Of a DNA stretch of 64,000 nt, positions 1 through 12,800 are shown piece by piece; position 1 is the stretch's first letter; the number at the start of each line of letters is the position of its first letter. The DNA lies in contig JAKSZT010054568.1 in NCBI GenBank assembly GCA_026826555.1, positions 8,895,318 to 8,959,317 of the forward strand, given 5' to 3'. Both the position numbers and the translations under genes were made by a program. A model generated the notes under the pieces. That model was not told the DNA's origin and ran no database searches. It saw only the letters and a program-made list of their open reading frames with translations. The DNA comes from Tolypeutes matacus. Taxonomy: Eukaryota > Chordata > Mammalia > Cingulata > Chlamyphoridae.

Positions 1-1146
1 ACCTCCTGTGCCCTGCTTCAGAGCTGGGCACGGCTGGACATGATGACTTGGGCCACGTGCACCCTGGCCCCCGTTCCCAGGGGCCTTCCACAGTCACCTC
101 ACACGGCATTCGGAGCCTGTCGTTCCCAGCACAGGACACCTTGTTGACATGGGTGATGTGGAAGGGACAGAGCTGGATTCGGATGCAAAAGCTGTCTGCC
201 ACAACTCTTCGCCGTGGGCTTGTTGGCACAAATACAGCAGCCTGCAGAGCTCGCAGGGTGCTTTTCCTGATCCTCTGAGCACCAGGCATGGCCCCCGAAT
301 CCTTTCAGGTGGCTTGCTCTCCAGCTTCAGGAAGTTTCCTCACAAGTCTGCGCTGACCAGTTCTTTCCAGAACACTAGAGAACCCCTTGCATGTTTGTGG
401 GGCTCTTTCTCGGGGCAGCTGTGCAAACTGGAGTCACCTTGGCTCGCTGGAGCGTCAGCTTCGCCTCCTCACCTCCAGAAGACCACAGGAGAGTGTCTGC
501 CTTTCCCCCTGGACCTCTGTGCTGTAGACTCTCTCTCAGGGCAGGGAGTGGGGGCACCTGTGAGGCTCACGGCATTTACTGCCAGCTCCCATTGATCCCT
601 GTCCCGCCTTGAAAACCATTGCTTCATGTATTTTATCTGGATTTATTTTGATTCTTTTTCTTTTTGGTTGTTTCTGCAAAGAAGTTCATCAAATAAGCTG
701 ATTGGATCTTTTTCTGATAGCCATATAATTTACTTTGAGGCTCAGGAATTCTAATAAAATAGGCATATGGATAGATCATTTTTTGTCCATTTTTCCTGTG
801 GTGTAAGGTGCCCCTTCATCTGTATATTTAAGTTTTCTTTTATTTCTGAATACGTTTTCCCAAGGGTCAAGCCAGAACCTGCCTCTCAGTGTCCTGATAG
901 TGCCTCCTTCTCAGCTTTAATTTCAGACGACCCTCTGGCTGCAGAGCTGGCTCTGCCCAGTTAGGCATCTTCCACAGACAGATTCCACGTCAGCTGGCAC
1001 TGCCGCAGGCAGCTCTCAGCTGGCTCTGCGTGTGTTGCTGCCCTGAGAAACCTTATTCCCCCCAGAGCAAAACATCTACCAGCTCATCTGAGGACTCAGA
1101 GATTCTTGACCACACGGCATGACAATTTAGACAATTCTCTCCCGGC
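1..1146. other. Single-copy-looking sequence, no feature recognised
   Basis: The first 600 bases are fairly GC-rich and the rest is mixed. I see no repeat family that I can name. Open frames here reach 148 codons but have no recognisable domain and no convincing splice context. I see nothing that supports an exon. Confidence 0.5.
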
Positions 1147-1239
1147 TCCTTCCCTTCCGCCTCCATCTATCCCTCCCTCCCTCCCTCCCTTCCTGACTTC
1201 CTTTCTCCCTCCCTTCCTCCCTTCATTTCTTCCTCCTTT
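1147..1239. repeat. Pyrimidine-rich (CCCT/CTTC)n microsatellite
   Basis: The plus strand is almost pure C and T, built from imperfect CCCT and CTTC units, with the cleanest CCCT run near 1171-1192. Short proline- or glycine-rich open frames over it are products of the repeat. Confidence 0.9.
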
Positions 1240-2324
1240 GCACACACATTGTAGTGTACAAGTATTTGCAAATGGCATATGGATGATGCCACACAAACCA
1301 CTTCAATTTAAAATAGACTCCACTTCCGTGAGGGGTCCTCTTGGGCTGAAAGGACCTCTGATTGACACACGTGCAAAGTCTTCTCCTTGCTGCTGTGCAG
1401 GAGCCTGTGCACGGAAGGGATATCTGGCTGTGACCACTGCATGGTGCGTGTCTCTGTAAGCTGTTAAACCTGAAGCCAAGTGTTTAAATGATCCTCTCAT
1501 TCAATGATCTGGCTAGGGCTGGGTGAAGGGCAGGAGTGCAAACCTGTAGCTCTTCAGCACTTGACTTTATCCTGCTTGCAGAAACATGAAAGTGTAAGGC
1601 GGAGGCATACCCACGCCGGTGCATACAACTCGTGATTTTCCTCCTCTGCTTCCCTTCCTCTCCTGCCCCTTCCTCAGTGTCTACACTCACCTGGGTCTCC
1701 AGTAATGGCCCCTGTTCTTTCCTTTTCACAGTCTTTCATTCTTATCTCTCAAGAGGCTTGGAAAATGCCTTTTATTCCTGCCAGCACTTAGCAGAGCCCT
1801 GCTGGGCAAGTCAGCTCCTGAGGGCCTCCAGCACTTCTGCCAGTGCCAGCGTCCTGGCACGTGGGCTGTCAGACTCATTCCCATGAAGCTGCTGTTGCTG
1901 AAGTGGAACCTGGAAATGCAGGCGTTGGTGGCCACGCTGGCACAGCTGCTTGGGCTCTCTGTTAATGAGGTGGGCACAGAACGTGGGGATGGCTCCGTGT
2001 CTGAGTTGGGGCCAGACAAACGTTTATGACATGAAAAAAAATGGTGGGTGAGGCATTAATTAACTTCTTTTGGCTGTTTGGAGGATGAGCCAATGAACAA
2101 AGAATCCCACTGAGATAAAATACCAATAGGAAATATAATTTTAAAAATGCTTCCTAGAGCACTAAACTACTCTCAATTTCTGAAAATACAGCTGGATTTA
2201 TGTAGCAAGCAATCGAATGGGAAGCAATTTCAGAAATCAGTCATGCCAACCATTTTACAGATGCCTCTACTGAGGCACGGGTAAGGTGATGTGTTGGATG
2301 GGCTGCCTCGTGGAAGGTTCAGAG
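1240..2324. other. Single-copy-looking sequence, no feature recognised
   Basis: Mixed-composition sequence with short open frames on both strands and no domain or repeat family that I recognise. Confidence 0.45.
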
Positions 2325-2505
2325 CAGGGTTTCTCAACCTTGGCACCACTGGCATTTGGTGCTGGGTAATTCTTCAATGCGGGAGGGAGTTTTGTGTACT
2401 CTAAGATGTTTATCGGCATCCATGGCATTTTCCCACGAAACGATCAAGTCATGACAAGCAAAAATGTCTCCAGAGATTGCCCGAGGCCCTGGTTGAGAAC
2501 CGATG
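2325..2505 (+). mobile_element. MER20 (hAT-Charlie, non-autonomous DNA transposon)
   Basis: The left end reads cagggtttctcaacc and the right end ggttgagaaccgatg, giving the expected imperfect terminal inverted repeats. Inside, the order of blocks follows the MER20 pattern: a TAATTCTT-type block, a GTTTATCGGCATCC-type block and an AAAATGTCTCCAGA block. The length of about 180 bases fits a near-complete copy. The flanking 8-mers match only in part, as expected for an old insertion. Confidence 0.85.
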
Positions 2506-4129
2506 GTCCGGAATTGCCCGATGCTGGGCCCGTCCTGGAGTGAGCTCTCGGTGCATGCCTTTGCCCTTAGCCCTGGGAAGGGCTGACCTCCCGTCTAAGG
2601 CTGCTTTTCTCAGGAGCTAGGCAGTGATGGAGCCCAAGGAGAGAGAGCACGACTGGGGCCAAGATAAAAGTCTGAGTCAGAATTCAAGCTCTTCTCCATC
2701 CCACTCCCGGCTTAAGCCTGACTCCCCCCCAAGACTACAGTGGGGTTCCAAGTCGGACTGGCCACCCCTGCCACGAGCTCATGTATTGCTTTAAGCCAAT
2801 CAGCAGTGCTCCAGGGGTTAGCTTCTGCCTGGTTAAGTCAGGGTGCTTGGAGAATTTCTTTCCCATGTCTCATCCAGCATTGACAGCACTACTCATTCAT
2901 GTTCCAAAAGTGAGAAATCTAAAGCTGCTTCCAAATCTAGAAACAAACCGGTTTCCCAGGCCTTCCTGGAGGAGTGACAGTCCTTCACCTCCAGGACTAG
3001 GGGACCTCCCAAACTCTGAACGAAGTGGATTTTCCTAACCAAGGTTTATGTTTGGTTTCCTGCAGGTCTACCCAAATTTCCAGCAGGTACACTGAAGTCA
3101 TGGCTTTCCTAGGAGCTTGTTCTGAGTTTCATCCCCGGGTCCTTGAGAATCTTGAAGACTTCTTCTATCTGTGGGGGCTGATGTGCTGGCAGAGCCCCGT
3201 CCTCGTGTGGGATAGAAACAGGCTGGGGGTTGGGACATGGCCCCTGCAGGTCCCAAGGAAGGGCAAGGCTGCTTTGCTGCTCTGGACTTGGTTTCCTTGC
3301 CTGCCTTGCCTTGCGCCCTAGCACACACCTGTACGTTGGGAATAGGTAGCACACACAACCGTGTGGCAGGAGGGCAGCAGCTGAGTAAATCTTTCTGAAT
3401 GCAAAAAATATTAGGTGGAACAGTGTGTACTCAGAAGGCATTCACCGCGTGTTCTAACAGAGCAGAAGGGTGTGCAAGTGAGGGGCAAATGAATAAATGG
3501 CAAGATGATACAGCAGTTAGAAAGTCAGGGCACAAAGAAGCCTCGCTTCAGGGAGGCTCGCATTGATGGAGTCTGGCATCTTAGAGCAAGTCCATTGTCC
3601 ACTTAACTGCAATGTTCTGTCTCCCAGGGGAAAAACGGTGCAAGGGCAGGGCGTGTTCGGGTGGGGCACTCATTAACTTATGCGCATTTACTGAAAGCGT
3701 CCGGCTGTTCTTTGGTCAGGCACTTGGTGCAAGGGAGCTAGTGACAGCAATTCCCAGTGCAAAATTCTCTCTTTTACTTCAGACTCGCAAAACTCGGCTT
3801 CCTCCTGCACATTGCATACCTGTAGCTGGACGTCCCACGACCACTCCAAATTCGACACATCCAAAACCAAATCCCACTCTTATCCCCAAGTGCTCTCAGC
3901 TTCCCAAGCCAGACAGCAGGGAGATTTCTCCTTTACCTTCACACTACAAACAATGGGAAACCAGTTGCTGTACACTGTCCCTTAAATATCCCTCACATTT
4001 CCCTTTTACCTTCATCCCCAGTGCCTCTTCCTTATTTCTGGCTCTTATGATCTCTTGTTGCCACTGCAATCATGAACAAAAAGCAATATTTAGAAATTGA
4101 CATTAATCTTTTTCTCTATACCTGCCTTT
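2506..4129. other. Mostly single-copy sequence
   Basis: No gene recognised. A stretch near 3680-3770 faintly resembles the start of the old mammal-wide LINE-type repeat seen elsewhere in this window (TTTACTGA followed by a GTCAGGCACTTGG block), but it is too decayed to call. The open frames of 85-162 codons lack recognisable domains. Confidence 0.4.
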
Positions 4130-5705
4130 GCTCCTCTACCCCCTTAAGTAACAGGCTACACTTTATCCGTCTACAAGCTTCTCCTTTACTATGAAACATC
4201 TACAAACTTCTGTATACAATCTTTTTGGGTGTGTGTTACAACATTGATTTACAAAAATAGGGTCCCGCATGAACTTTAAGCTGCAGCTTTAACAGACTCT
4301 TGTTTACAGTTGCACGCTATGACATGACACATACTATCCTAAATAATTAAACTATTGCTCTGAGATGGTGTTTCTTCTGATCATTTCCTCCTGTTGTCAT
4401 TACAATTATACTGCTGCAATGAACAACTTTGTACCACTAACCTCACAGGCTAAGGCTTTCGTTTCCATTGGATACACGCCAGGTGAGGGTCAGAGGTTGT
4501 ATGTATTTTTAATAGATACTATCAGATTATGTAGAATTGTAACACTTCACAATCCCACTAACAATGTATGGCAGTGTTTCCTTTTTACATGCTTTCTGCT
4601 ACAGATTTTTATCATTGTTTATAATTTTTGCCAAACTCATAGTTAAAATACAATATTTAATTTTTAGTATGATTTATAAAAGAAAAGATTATTAACCATT
4701 GTTTTGGCTATTTGGATTTTCTCTCCTGTAAATTGTTTATTCATAAACCCAATTTTTATGGGTTATTCATGTAATTTTTATTGAATTATAAGAGCTCTCT
4801 ATAGAGTAGACAGTACCCATTTGATTTTTATACATGTTGAAAATAATTTTTCCAGTGTACCATTGGTCTTTTGCCTTTTCCTATGGTATCTTTCATCACA
4901 GATTTTTTCAAATTTACATTTCTTGATGGTTTCTGGATCCACGGCTTTGCCAACGGAGGTCTCCTCCACCCCACATTTTGTAAATATTCTCTTAAAATTT
5001 CTTGTTTTCTTATTGTTTTATTATTTATATTTCAATCAATAATTCATTAGAAACTACTTTTGTAGATGGTGTTAGGTATGTTTTCTTCCCAAATAAGAGT
5101 AAATTAAGCCGACATTTATCAAATGGCCCCAAGTTTTGGCTCTGCGTTGATATGCTTTCATTTTATACATATCGAGTTTCTGTATATGCATATATCATTT
5201 TGGGATCTATCTATTTTTTTCCACTGGTCCATTTAGCAATACCAAATCAATACCAGTGACATACTTCTTCATTTTAGCAGTTTTTAAAACTCATTTACAA
5301 ATCTGGCAAGTTAAATCCCATTTCTCAATTCTTTCCATAATTTCCTTCACCATTTTTCAAGAATCTATAGTTACATAAAAATTGTAAGGTTTATTTTCCA
5401 GTATTTGTAGAGAATCTATTCTAATTAGATATGTATTACATTTATATATTAATATTATAAATATTTATACTAATATCTTCCCATCCAGGAATATTGAATG
5501 CTACGTCATTTGTTTAAATTATGACATATATCCTTTCATATAAATTACAGTGTTCTCCTTGTAGGTCTTGTCCCTTTTTTGTTAAAATTCAACCTAGATG
5601 TATTTTAGAGATGTGTCTCCAATGTAAAGGAGCTTTTTCTACTTTGCATTTCTATTTTGTTATTCTTAAGATTAAAAGCTATAGAAATTTGACATTCATA
5701 TTTTA
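4130..5705 (-). mobile_element. Old L1M LINE, antisense (ORF2 3' half and 3' UTR), part 1
   Basis: The plus strand reads as reverse-complement L1: CTGCTGCAATGAACAAC, CAATCCCACTAACAATG, then TTTGTAAATATTCTC and TTCTTGATGGTTTCTGG follow in the order expected for an antisense 3' UTR and ORF2. Numerous substitutions and indels destroy every frame, so this is an old mammalian L1M copy. It is interrupted at about 5706 by an L2 and resumes after it. Confidence 0.7.
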
Positions 5706-5982
5706 GCCTAAATGTCATCTCCTTGCCCAACCTTTCATTATGGTCTCATTTAAAGGGACCCCTTTTCCCTCATGTTTCTTTTTCTGCCTGTCGACCACCC
5801 TGTTTTATTTTCATCATAGCATTCACTGTCTGATATTCTGACTTATTTATTTATTTATTATCTATTTCCCTCATAGTAGAATATAAGCTCCACATGTTTC
5901 CATCACATGTTTACCTCTGTATTCTTAGCCTCCAAAATGATGCCTGTCTTAAAATAACTACTCACAAAATTTGTTGTATAAA
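5706..5982 (+). mobile_element. L2 LINE 3' end, inserted in the L1M
   Basis: It starts with AAATGTCATCTCCTTGCCCA, continues through an ACCCTGTTTTATTTTCATCATAGCA block and an ATATAAGCTCC block, and ends in the AATGATGCCTG...ACTCA tail typical of the L2 3' end. L1M sequence of the same orientation lies on both sides. Confidence 0.75.
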
Positions 5983-6560
5983 TTATCATATTTATCATAT
6001 GTAAGGTCATTTTTACCCAATTCTGTCATAATTCAAGCAGGATTTTTGCTTTTATTTTTATTAGAAAATTTCTTTTGCTTCGTTCTAGGTATATAATCAT
6101 AACATCTGAAAATAATGTTTGTCTCTTACCATATTTGTACTGATTATTTATTTAGGTTCATTTTCCTTCCCAGCTCAAAACATCAAAACTGTAGACTGTA
6201 AGTGGTAATAGAGGAAAGCCCTGTCTAATTTGTGAATTTAATGGAAGTAGCTTTATGATTTCACTGTTTATGTTAATGTCCACTGCAAATGTTTGCAAAC
6301 TGTTAGCCGTTGAGCTAAGTTACTTAGCATCTTTATTAGAAAATGCTGCTGGATTCTATCAGTGACTTTTCAGCATCTGTCAACATAATTTTATGATTAT
6401 TTTCTTTTTTATATAAGGTAATATAGCTTTGTCTGTTGGTGAATCATTCCTGCATCCTTGGAATAAATTCTTTTTGTTTTAATATGTTTATATGCTTTTA
6501 ATATGGTATTGGATTCAATTTGAAAATATTCTCTCTAGAATTGTTGCACCTGTATTAGTA
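5983..6560 (-). mobile_element. Old L1M LINE, antisense, part 2
   Basis: Reverse-complement ORF2 continues after the L2: blocks equivalent to 'ATCATATCATCTGCAAATAA' and 'CATCCTTGGAATAAA' of L1 ORF2 occur in the expected order, and positions 6400-6500 correspond to the fingers/palm region of the reverse transcriptase. The copy is too decayed to code. Confidence 0.65.
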
Positions 6561-6562
6561 AG

Positions 6563-6812
6563 TGTTATTGATTGAATCGTGTCCTACACAAAGATATGTT
6601 TAATTCCAACCCCTGGTCTTACATGTGTGAACTCATTTGTAAATAGGATCTTGGAAGATCCTATTAGCTAAGGTGAGGCCAAACTGATTCAGGGAGGGCC
6701 TTAATCCAATATGACTGAGACCTTATAAGCAGAGGAAATTTGGGCACAGAGGAGGCAGAAGGAGATGGAAGGCGCAGGCAGCCTGATCTTGGACTTCTAG
6801 ACTCTATTGTCT
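6563..6812 (+). mobile_element. LTR fragment, ERVL-MaLR (MLT1-like) type
   Basis: It begins TGTTATTGATTGAATCGTGT and contains the GGGCCTTAATCCAATATGAC block, the CTTATAAGCAGAGGAAAT block and GATCTTGGACTTCTAGACT, all in MLT1-type order. It breaks off at about 6812, before the polyadenylation signal and 3' end, so this is a 3'-truncated LTR. The exact subfamily may be xenarthran-specific. Confidence 0.65.
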
Positions 6813-8929
6813 TTGTGTGGCCCGGAATAGAGTAGCACAGAAATAACCTGTTCTTCAAAGTTGAAATAGAGCTCATCTCTAAAGTCATATGGTTTTGTGC
6901 AATCTTTGTGTTTACCATGCAATGATATACCATGGATTTTTTTTCAAATCTAAAATGCCATTGATGGTAAGAAGCATGTTTATTTTACATACCATTAAGA
7001 AAAAAAAATATATCAACTCTGTTTAGCTTTCCTGTCATATATAATCTTTTATTTTATACTTACTGAAATAACCTTTTAGACATGCAGGAAGAAATGTTAT
7101 CATATATGATACTTGTGTATAAATAAAAAGAAAGTGAAGATAAATAATTTGGTAAAAGTACTCCATATGGCCCTCCATATTCATAGTGACTCTTATGGTT
7201 TAGATTCATCAATGTCCATGTTGACTGTTTTAGCTAAGTCCTGTCTATCCTTGCTCATTTTAATTTACTTGTTCTTCAAATTCATAAATCTGTATCTAAA
7301 TCTATATATCTGTATCTATGTCTGTATCATCCATAATCCATGTATTTTTCTATATAATTTTCTAGTGGAAGGCTGTACTGTGTCTAAACCCCTACTTTCA
7401 CCACCAATGTTATTTCCACTATATATACCTCTAGCACCTGCATTCAGAAACTAACCTCTAAACAGCCACTTTCACTTCTTAGGATCTTCTCATCCAGGCC
7501 TCTTCCTAGGATTTTGCGTTTCGGCTTGGTTTCTCGCTAAGGCTTTGACTTGGTAAAGGGATTTCAGGCTTCAGCAGGTGTGTCAGAAAGAATTCACTTG
7601 GACTTTATCATTTCCTAATCAGATAAACAGAATCAATCTCTACCCATCCTTCCCTCAACTCACGCTCTTCCTGAGTAAAAAAAACCTACAGTCTGGCCTG
7701 CAGCAGGGCCTTCGGCCTCACGGACGTAGTGGAGTGGGTAGAATAGTTCATCTCTGGATGGAACCTGAGATCTACGAATGCATTTTTCCAGACCAGGCCA
7801 TACCTTCTGTCTCGTGCACAGGAAACTAAAAACAGATATTTTTGGTGGACTCCATTTGCCTTCCTGGTAAAAAAACAAATATCATCACTGAGTTGTTTTT
7901 CCTTAACTATCCAGAGTATAGCAGATCCTGCCAATGTTGTCTGATCCTATAAAATTCATTTTCTTTTCATCCTCCTCCTTGAATTGCCTCAAGAGCTGCA
8001 GATTTCAAGTTCATCACCAGCGACGTGAAATAAACAAGTCTGGGATGGTTATCATTACACCTCCTTCTCCTCGGAAAAGGAGCCTCTGGCATTATTTACC
8101 CCGCTCTTTACTTCACTATTTCTCTGTGCCGTGGCAGGCAGCACCCCGGACCAGGAGTAACCACGCTCTCTTCCAACGCCTCCAGGAGGGGAAATGGCAG
8201 GAGCAGTGCTTGTTTTCCTCACACAAATTCTTCAGGAGAAAGGGGAAGGAAGCGTGATGGTGAGGGGTCTAGAGGACCCCTGAGGATGTGTGCGTGCTCA
8301 GAGGCGAGGCAGCAGCCTCCGCACCTACCAGACCTCCAGGTACATTCACCCTCCCCAGGTGCGGCCTGGGCTTGGTAGGCTGGTGAGAGTACATTCCCTC
8401 CCCTCTCCTTTTCCCCCAAGCACTCACCTCTCCCCTCCTCCTCAGGACCTCAGGGTCATTCCCCAGGCCAGGGCAGCTCTGTCAAATTCAACAAGAGCGA
8501 GCCCTTAAGAAAACAGGCCCCAGAGAGAGAAAGCTGAGGGGATGCACCGAAAAGTCTGAACCCGCCTGAACTGGAGATCACACCAATGCTTCACTTTCCA
8601 ATCCAATAGCGGGGGCTTTCTTCTGGCTCCCCCTTTCCCTCTCTCTTTCATGGACTTACTTCCTCTCTCTCCTTACACGTAACCCTCTCCCAAACCCACT
8701 GGGCTTCTGCCTCTATCAACTGCCTCCTCCCTTGGCTCAAACCCCTCCTGCCCTGTCTTCCTGGCCCACCTTCTCACCTGACCTGAGTCCCAACAGCCCG
8801 TGCCTCACTCAGCCTTCTGCTGGCAGGGCCCTGAGCCCCTGGGTCCCTGGATTAGGTCCTGGACAGCAGACAGGAACTTTATCACCCCTAAAGTCTCTGG
8901 CCCCATAAAACAAACGTTATTACCAGTTC
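6813..8929. other. Mostly unassigned sequence
   Basis: AT-rich to about 7.5 kb, including a degenerate ATCTGT/ATCTAT tandem stretch at 7284-7326, then a more balanced region with pyrimidine-rich tracts near 8.6-8.9 kb. Open frames of 60-113 codons carry no recognisable domain. No exon or RNA gene seen. Confidence 0.4.
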
Positions 8930-9700
8930 CTCTTTCCTTAGTCTTTCCACAAGTAAGATAAACAAATATGAGTTTATAAATGGATTCCCAAAGTCTTCAT
9001 TAATGTTTTTATTTAAGATTTTATCTATTGCTTCAGAGGTTAGAAGTGAATTAACCACTAATGCACTAAATATTCTATTTTATTCCTGCAATTTCAACCA
9101 TTCGATTTTTTAAACATTTACGCTTAAAGTATAGCTGGAATGTATTTGGGTGTGAAAACTAAATGGTGGATCTGATTTTTTTTGGTGAAGTTTACACTCT
9201 GCTCTTTAAATACCATTATAACATTTATTAAATCACCATTTCCTGTCCTGTTTCAGAGAGGATATTTAACTTAAGTTATATAAAAGTGGTTCTGTTTGTG
9301 GAGTCTCTCTTTTGTTGCATTTATCTATATTCGTATATTCAGGCTGAACCAACCTCTGACGTGCTGTTCTTTCATCCAACCTTTAAAACCCTTTACTATT
9401 TATCTTTCTAAATGTATTTCGACAATTGTTCACTGAATTTTAAAAATCCACCTGCGATTTTGATGTAAAATTGATATACCGATAATTTACATTAAAATAA
9501 ATATTTATAATATTCAATCTTCCCATTCAGCAACAGGATTTTCTCTCCATTTTTTCAAACAGACTTGTAACTAACATAACAGAGGATTATAGTTTCCTCC
9601 CTAAAGTTTCCAGATGCCTTTCTTTCAGTTTATTCTTATTTTATTATTCTTTTGTTTGCTATTTCTTGTTGAAAATGAGATGTCTACACCATGTTTCCTT
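8930..9700 (-). mobile_element. Old L1M LINE fragment, antisense ORF2
   Basis: Reads as reverse-complement L1 ORF2: TTAATATTCAATCTTCCCATTCAG-like block at about 9510-9530 corresponds to the common 'ATATTGAGTCTTCCCATCC' antisense block, with AT-rich decayed flanks in the expected order. All frames are broken. Confidence 0.5.
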
Positions 9701-10840
9701 CCCATTTAAATTCTAGCACATCTCTGATTGACAATGAGTCCATCTATCAAAGACAAAGCAACTCTGCGCAACCAGAGCCAGGCAAGGACCAGGAGCCCAG
9801 GCCAGAGGCGCCCGCGGCACCCCGAGCTGGGCCCTTGAGTCTCATTCCCCGGACGCCAACCGCCATTTACCATTTGCAAGTCGTTTGCTGTTGGCATGGA
9901 GAGAGCCAGGGTTGGAGGCAGTGGTAGCTGGTTTATCTTCCTGATCCTGGGACGCCATCTTGCAGGCTATGTGACTGAAAAGAAGCAAAGAGAAGGACTG
10001 CGGAGAGCAGATTCCTAAAATAAAACTCAGGCGCCATGCCCACGCTCAGCCCACCCTCCAGGACCGCCACTGCTGCTTTCTCCTGCTCTGTCGTGGGTTG
10101 CTGCCCAAGCCCCCATCTCCCAGCTCCTAACCCTGGGCCTCGCACAGAGGAGATGCTCATAGAGACTGGGCAAAATCAAACAGAGACAGGAAGGAACATG
10201 AAATCACAAGTTATCAGATCTCACCCTTCTTTCGGGTCCTTAGAAATCCCAGGCCTGATCTTGCCACTCCCCAGGCTAAAATTCTCATTGCTTCTCTACC
10301 TTGTTTCCAGATGCCCAGGCTCCTTGACTTAGCAATGAACCCACTCGATCTTGCCCACACGGCTGTCCAGACTTCCCAGCACACCTGTCCTTCTGAGTAC
10401 CTGTGTCCTTGCCAAGCCAGCCCAGCTTCCTGAGAGCAGTGGCTTCAGGGTCCCGAGCGCTGACAAGACCACGGCCTGGTTGAGGTGGGGGAATCCAGCA
10501 GATTGTGGAAGCTGGGAAGTCAGGGCCCATCAGAGGGCCTCACAGACACAACCGGTTTTGAGTCTGCAAGGTTGCTTTTAGTCTTCTCTCCTTAGCCCTA
10601 GGGCTGCTGATTATGGAATGAAAGCCTGGCTGGCATTCCCTCTCAGAAAGGGTACTTGGCACGGTTCCAAGACTCCTCTAGTTTCTCCAAACTAAGGTCC
10701 AACTTGAGTTCAAGCAAGGCTTGTTGCCTAATGGCCATTGGTGAGATGCCCCTCTTCAGTCATAAGCTCCTGCAAAACACGGGCTCTGATTTTCACTTCA
10801 ATGTCAAGTCACAATGAGACAAGCACACACTTTTTATGCA
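9701..10840. other. Single-copy-looking sequence
   Basis: GC-balanced sequence with no repeat family or gene that I recognise. Overlapping open frames of 60-98 codons on both strands look like chance. Confidence 0.4.
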
Positions 10841-10975
10841 GATAGGGGTTCAAGCCCCCAGCCCTAGCAATTACAAACTGTGCAATATTTGATGCATTAA
10901 TTCATCCCAGTAAAACCCAGGCTTATCTTCTGTAAAACCAGGAAAGTCGTGTCTAACAAATGAAAGAATTTGTTT
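10841..10975 (+). mobile_element. MIR SINE fragment
   Basis: GGTTCAAGCCCCCAGCCCT matches the MIR tRNA B-box side. It is followed by a decayed core with ACTGTGCAATATTTGATGCA in place of the 'TGTGACCTTGGGCAAG' block and CTTCTGTAAAACC in place of 'CATCTGTAAAATG'. Confidence 0.5.
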
Positions 10976-11439
10976 GGAAAACTTTTTCCATAGAAGCTCA
11001 TGATGGCATACAAAAAGGTTCAGAACCATTTAGCCCCTGTCTTTTCTCCTTTCTCACATTGTCTTGTGAGATTGCGGGGGGCACAGCAATTATTTGTTGA
11101 AATTGGTCCAGAGATAGGAATATAACAAGAACTGATATGCAATTCCAAGCTCATGGGCTTTCTGAAAAATACCTTTATCATTTCTTGCCAATGTTTTGGC
11201 TACCAGTTGCTTTCTTTCCTGGCTAGAAAGCACTATCTAAGTGGCTGCATATCTCTTCTCCTCATTTTAAGGAAGGGCTATCTGGAGTGTGAGCTAGATA
11301 ATTCTGCTCATGCTCTCACCTTCACAATTTCAAGTACTCAAAAGGGACCTGGTGATGAGACCTCATAACAGTGATTTGACTTTGTTTCATGTTGTACAGA
11401 TAAATGAACAGATTCTGAAAGAAGTTGCAACTGCATTTT
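10976..11439. other. Unassigned sequence
   Basis: Nothing recognised. A 71-codon frame at 11153-11368 has no known domain. Confidence 0.4.
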
Positions 11440-11720
11440 TGAAGAACATATTATTGTGTTGCTTTCATTGGGGGTAAAGGATAAACAAGACTTGCCTCCT
11501 GTCCTGTAAATCTGGGGGAGACAGTTACACAAACGAAACAAATACAAAATAATGTGAAGTGTGCTGGGATACATCTAAAGTTCAGGAACAGCGGAGAGAA
11601 GAGATAAAATCTGCCTGGAGCGAAGAAGTGGGTTAGAGAAGTCCTCCCAGAGGAGGTCTTTTTTGGTAGAATTCTGGCCATATGAACAGGAATTCACAAG
11701 AAGACAGGGGAAATAGCTTG
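11440..11720 (+). mobile_element. Old mammal-wide LINE-type repeat, copy A
   Basis: It contains the ordered blocks seen in several copies in this window: CTGGGGGAGACAGTTACACA, then AATACAAAATAATGTGAAGTG, then GAGAAGTCCTCCCAGAGGAG. These match an old mammalian repeat with long purine-rich non-coding sequence that I believe is L1M- or L2-related. I cannot fix the family name from memory. Confidence 0.5.
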
Positions 11721-12436
11721 GACAAAGGTACAATGTTTTCTTCACACTCAAGAGAGCTTCCCACATCTAAGATTCCATATAATTATGGGTGGAAAGTATA
11801 TAATCATGGTGAAGCTTCACAAATTCAGACTAACTGAAGAGCAATCTTACTGAATTAGTGAACATCTGTGGAGAATATTTTTAATGAAATTCTATTGCTA
11901 TCAAGTAGCCTAAGGAACTCCAAGTAGGCTAAACCTTTTAGAAAGTGCTTTAGTCAATAAATAAGCACAATTTTAAAAATAAGGTATTTGTACATTAAAA
12001 AACTCTTATGTTTCTTCCCATAAGGTCAATTTCTAAAAAAATGAAAGACTGTTCATTGGTTGAGCTAAGTACATTTTCCTAAAAGTTTCAAGGTCCAAGC
12101 CCTTTCCAACGCAACATGGTTTCTCAATAGCCTGGCTGTTGTGTAGGATGGCCACAGACAATTTTAGGAAGTCTCACCCAAGTCGCGCAGAGTATCTTGG
12201 AAGAAGAATGTAATCTTGAGGACTCATGCTCTCTATTCAACATAGAGATAACCTCCAGGACCCAGGCTGTCTCCAACACTCTGAAATGGAAATGCAGGTG
12301 ACTAGCAACTTTCCATGAACCACCCAGGAGCCTGTCTAGTAAGGAGGCCATGGCAATCATTTCATTTTGCTTCTGGGTACCATGTCAGAAAGGATCAAGT
12401 GGTTACGTGGGAAAAGGCATAAGGATAGGCATGGAT
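11721..12436. other. Unassigned sequence
   Basis: No gene or repeat family recognised. A 78-codon minus-strand frame at 12124-12360 shows no known domain. Confidence 0.4.
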
Positions 12437-12560
12437 GAGAACCAGTAGGTCTGGGTCTGGGCCTGATTCCACCTCACACTTGTTGCATGTCTTTTCCTTC
12501 AATGGGCCTCAGTCTCCCCCAAAACATGAAGGAAGTAAGTGGACCCCAACTCTGTGGGAA
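12437..12560 (+). mobile_element. MIR SINE, degenerate
   Basis: AATGGGCCTCAGTCTCCCCC corresponds to the MIR 'CTGGGCCTCAGTTTCCTCAT' core block, with a decayed 'TCTGGGCCTGATTCC' tRNA-side block upstream. Confidence 0.45.
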
Positions 12561-12704
12561 CTTGAAGTGGGAAAGCTCTAGCAAAAGTGCATCTGGTTTC
12601 ATGCTTGCTGATTTGCAAATGTTAAATTTCCACTGGTAAACGTGTGTGGTTAGTCCATGGGGAAATAATATAGTCTATTTCTGTCCATCACCACTGAAGG
12701 TGAT

Positions 12705-12800
12705 GCTCCAGAAAATAGAGATTTTCATGACCTGTCCAAGGTCACATGGCAGGCGAATGTCAGAGTGGAAATCCTGTGCCACTGTTTCTTCCTCTACCGT
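12705..12800 (-). mobile_element. MIR SINE fragment
   Basis: GACCTGTCCAAGGTCACATG followed by GCAGGCGAATGTCAGAGTGG is the reverse complement of the MIR core 'TGTGACCTTGGGCAAG' with its flanks. Confidence 0.6.

Noticed and set aside
1106..1459. 117-codon proline-rich frame as a gene
   Set aside because: It runs through the CT microsatellite, which creates the proline/leucine run.
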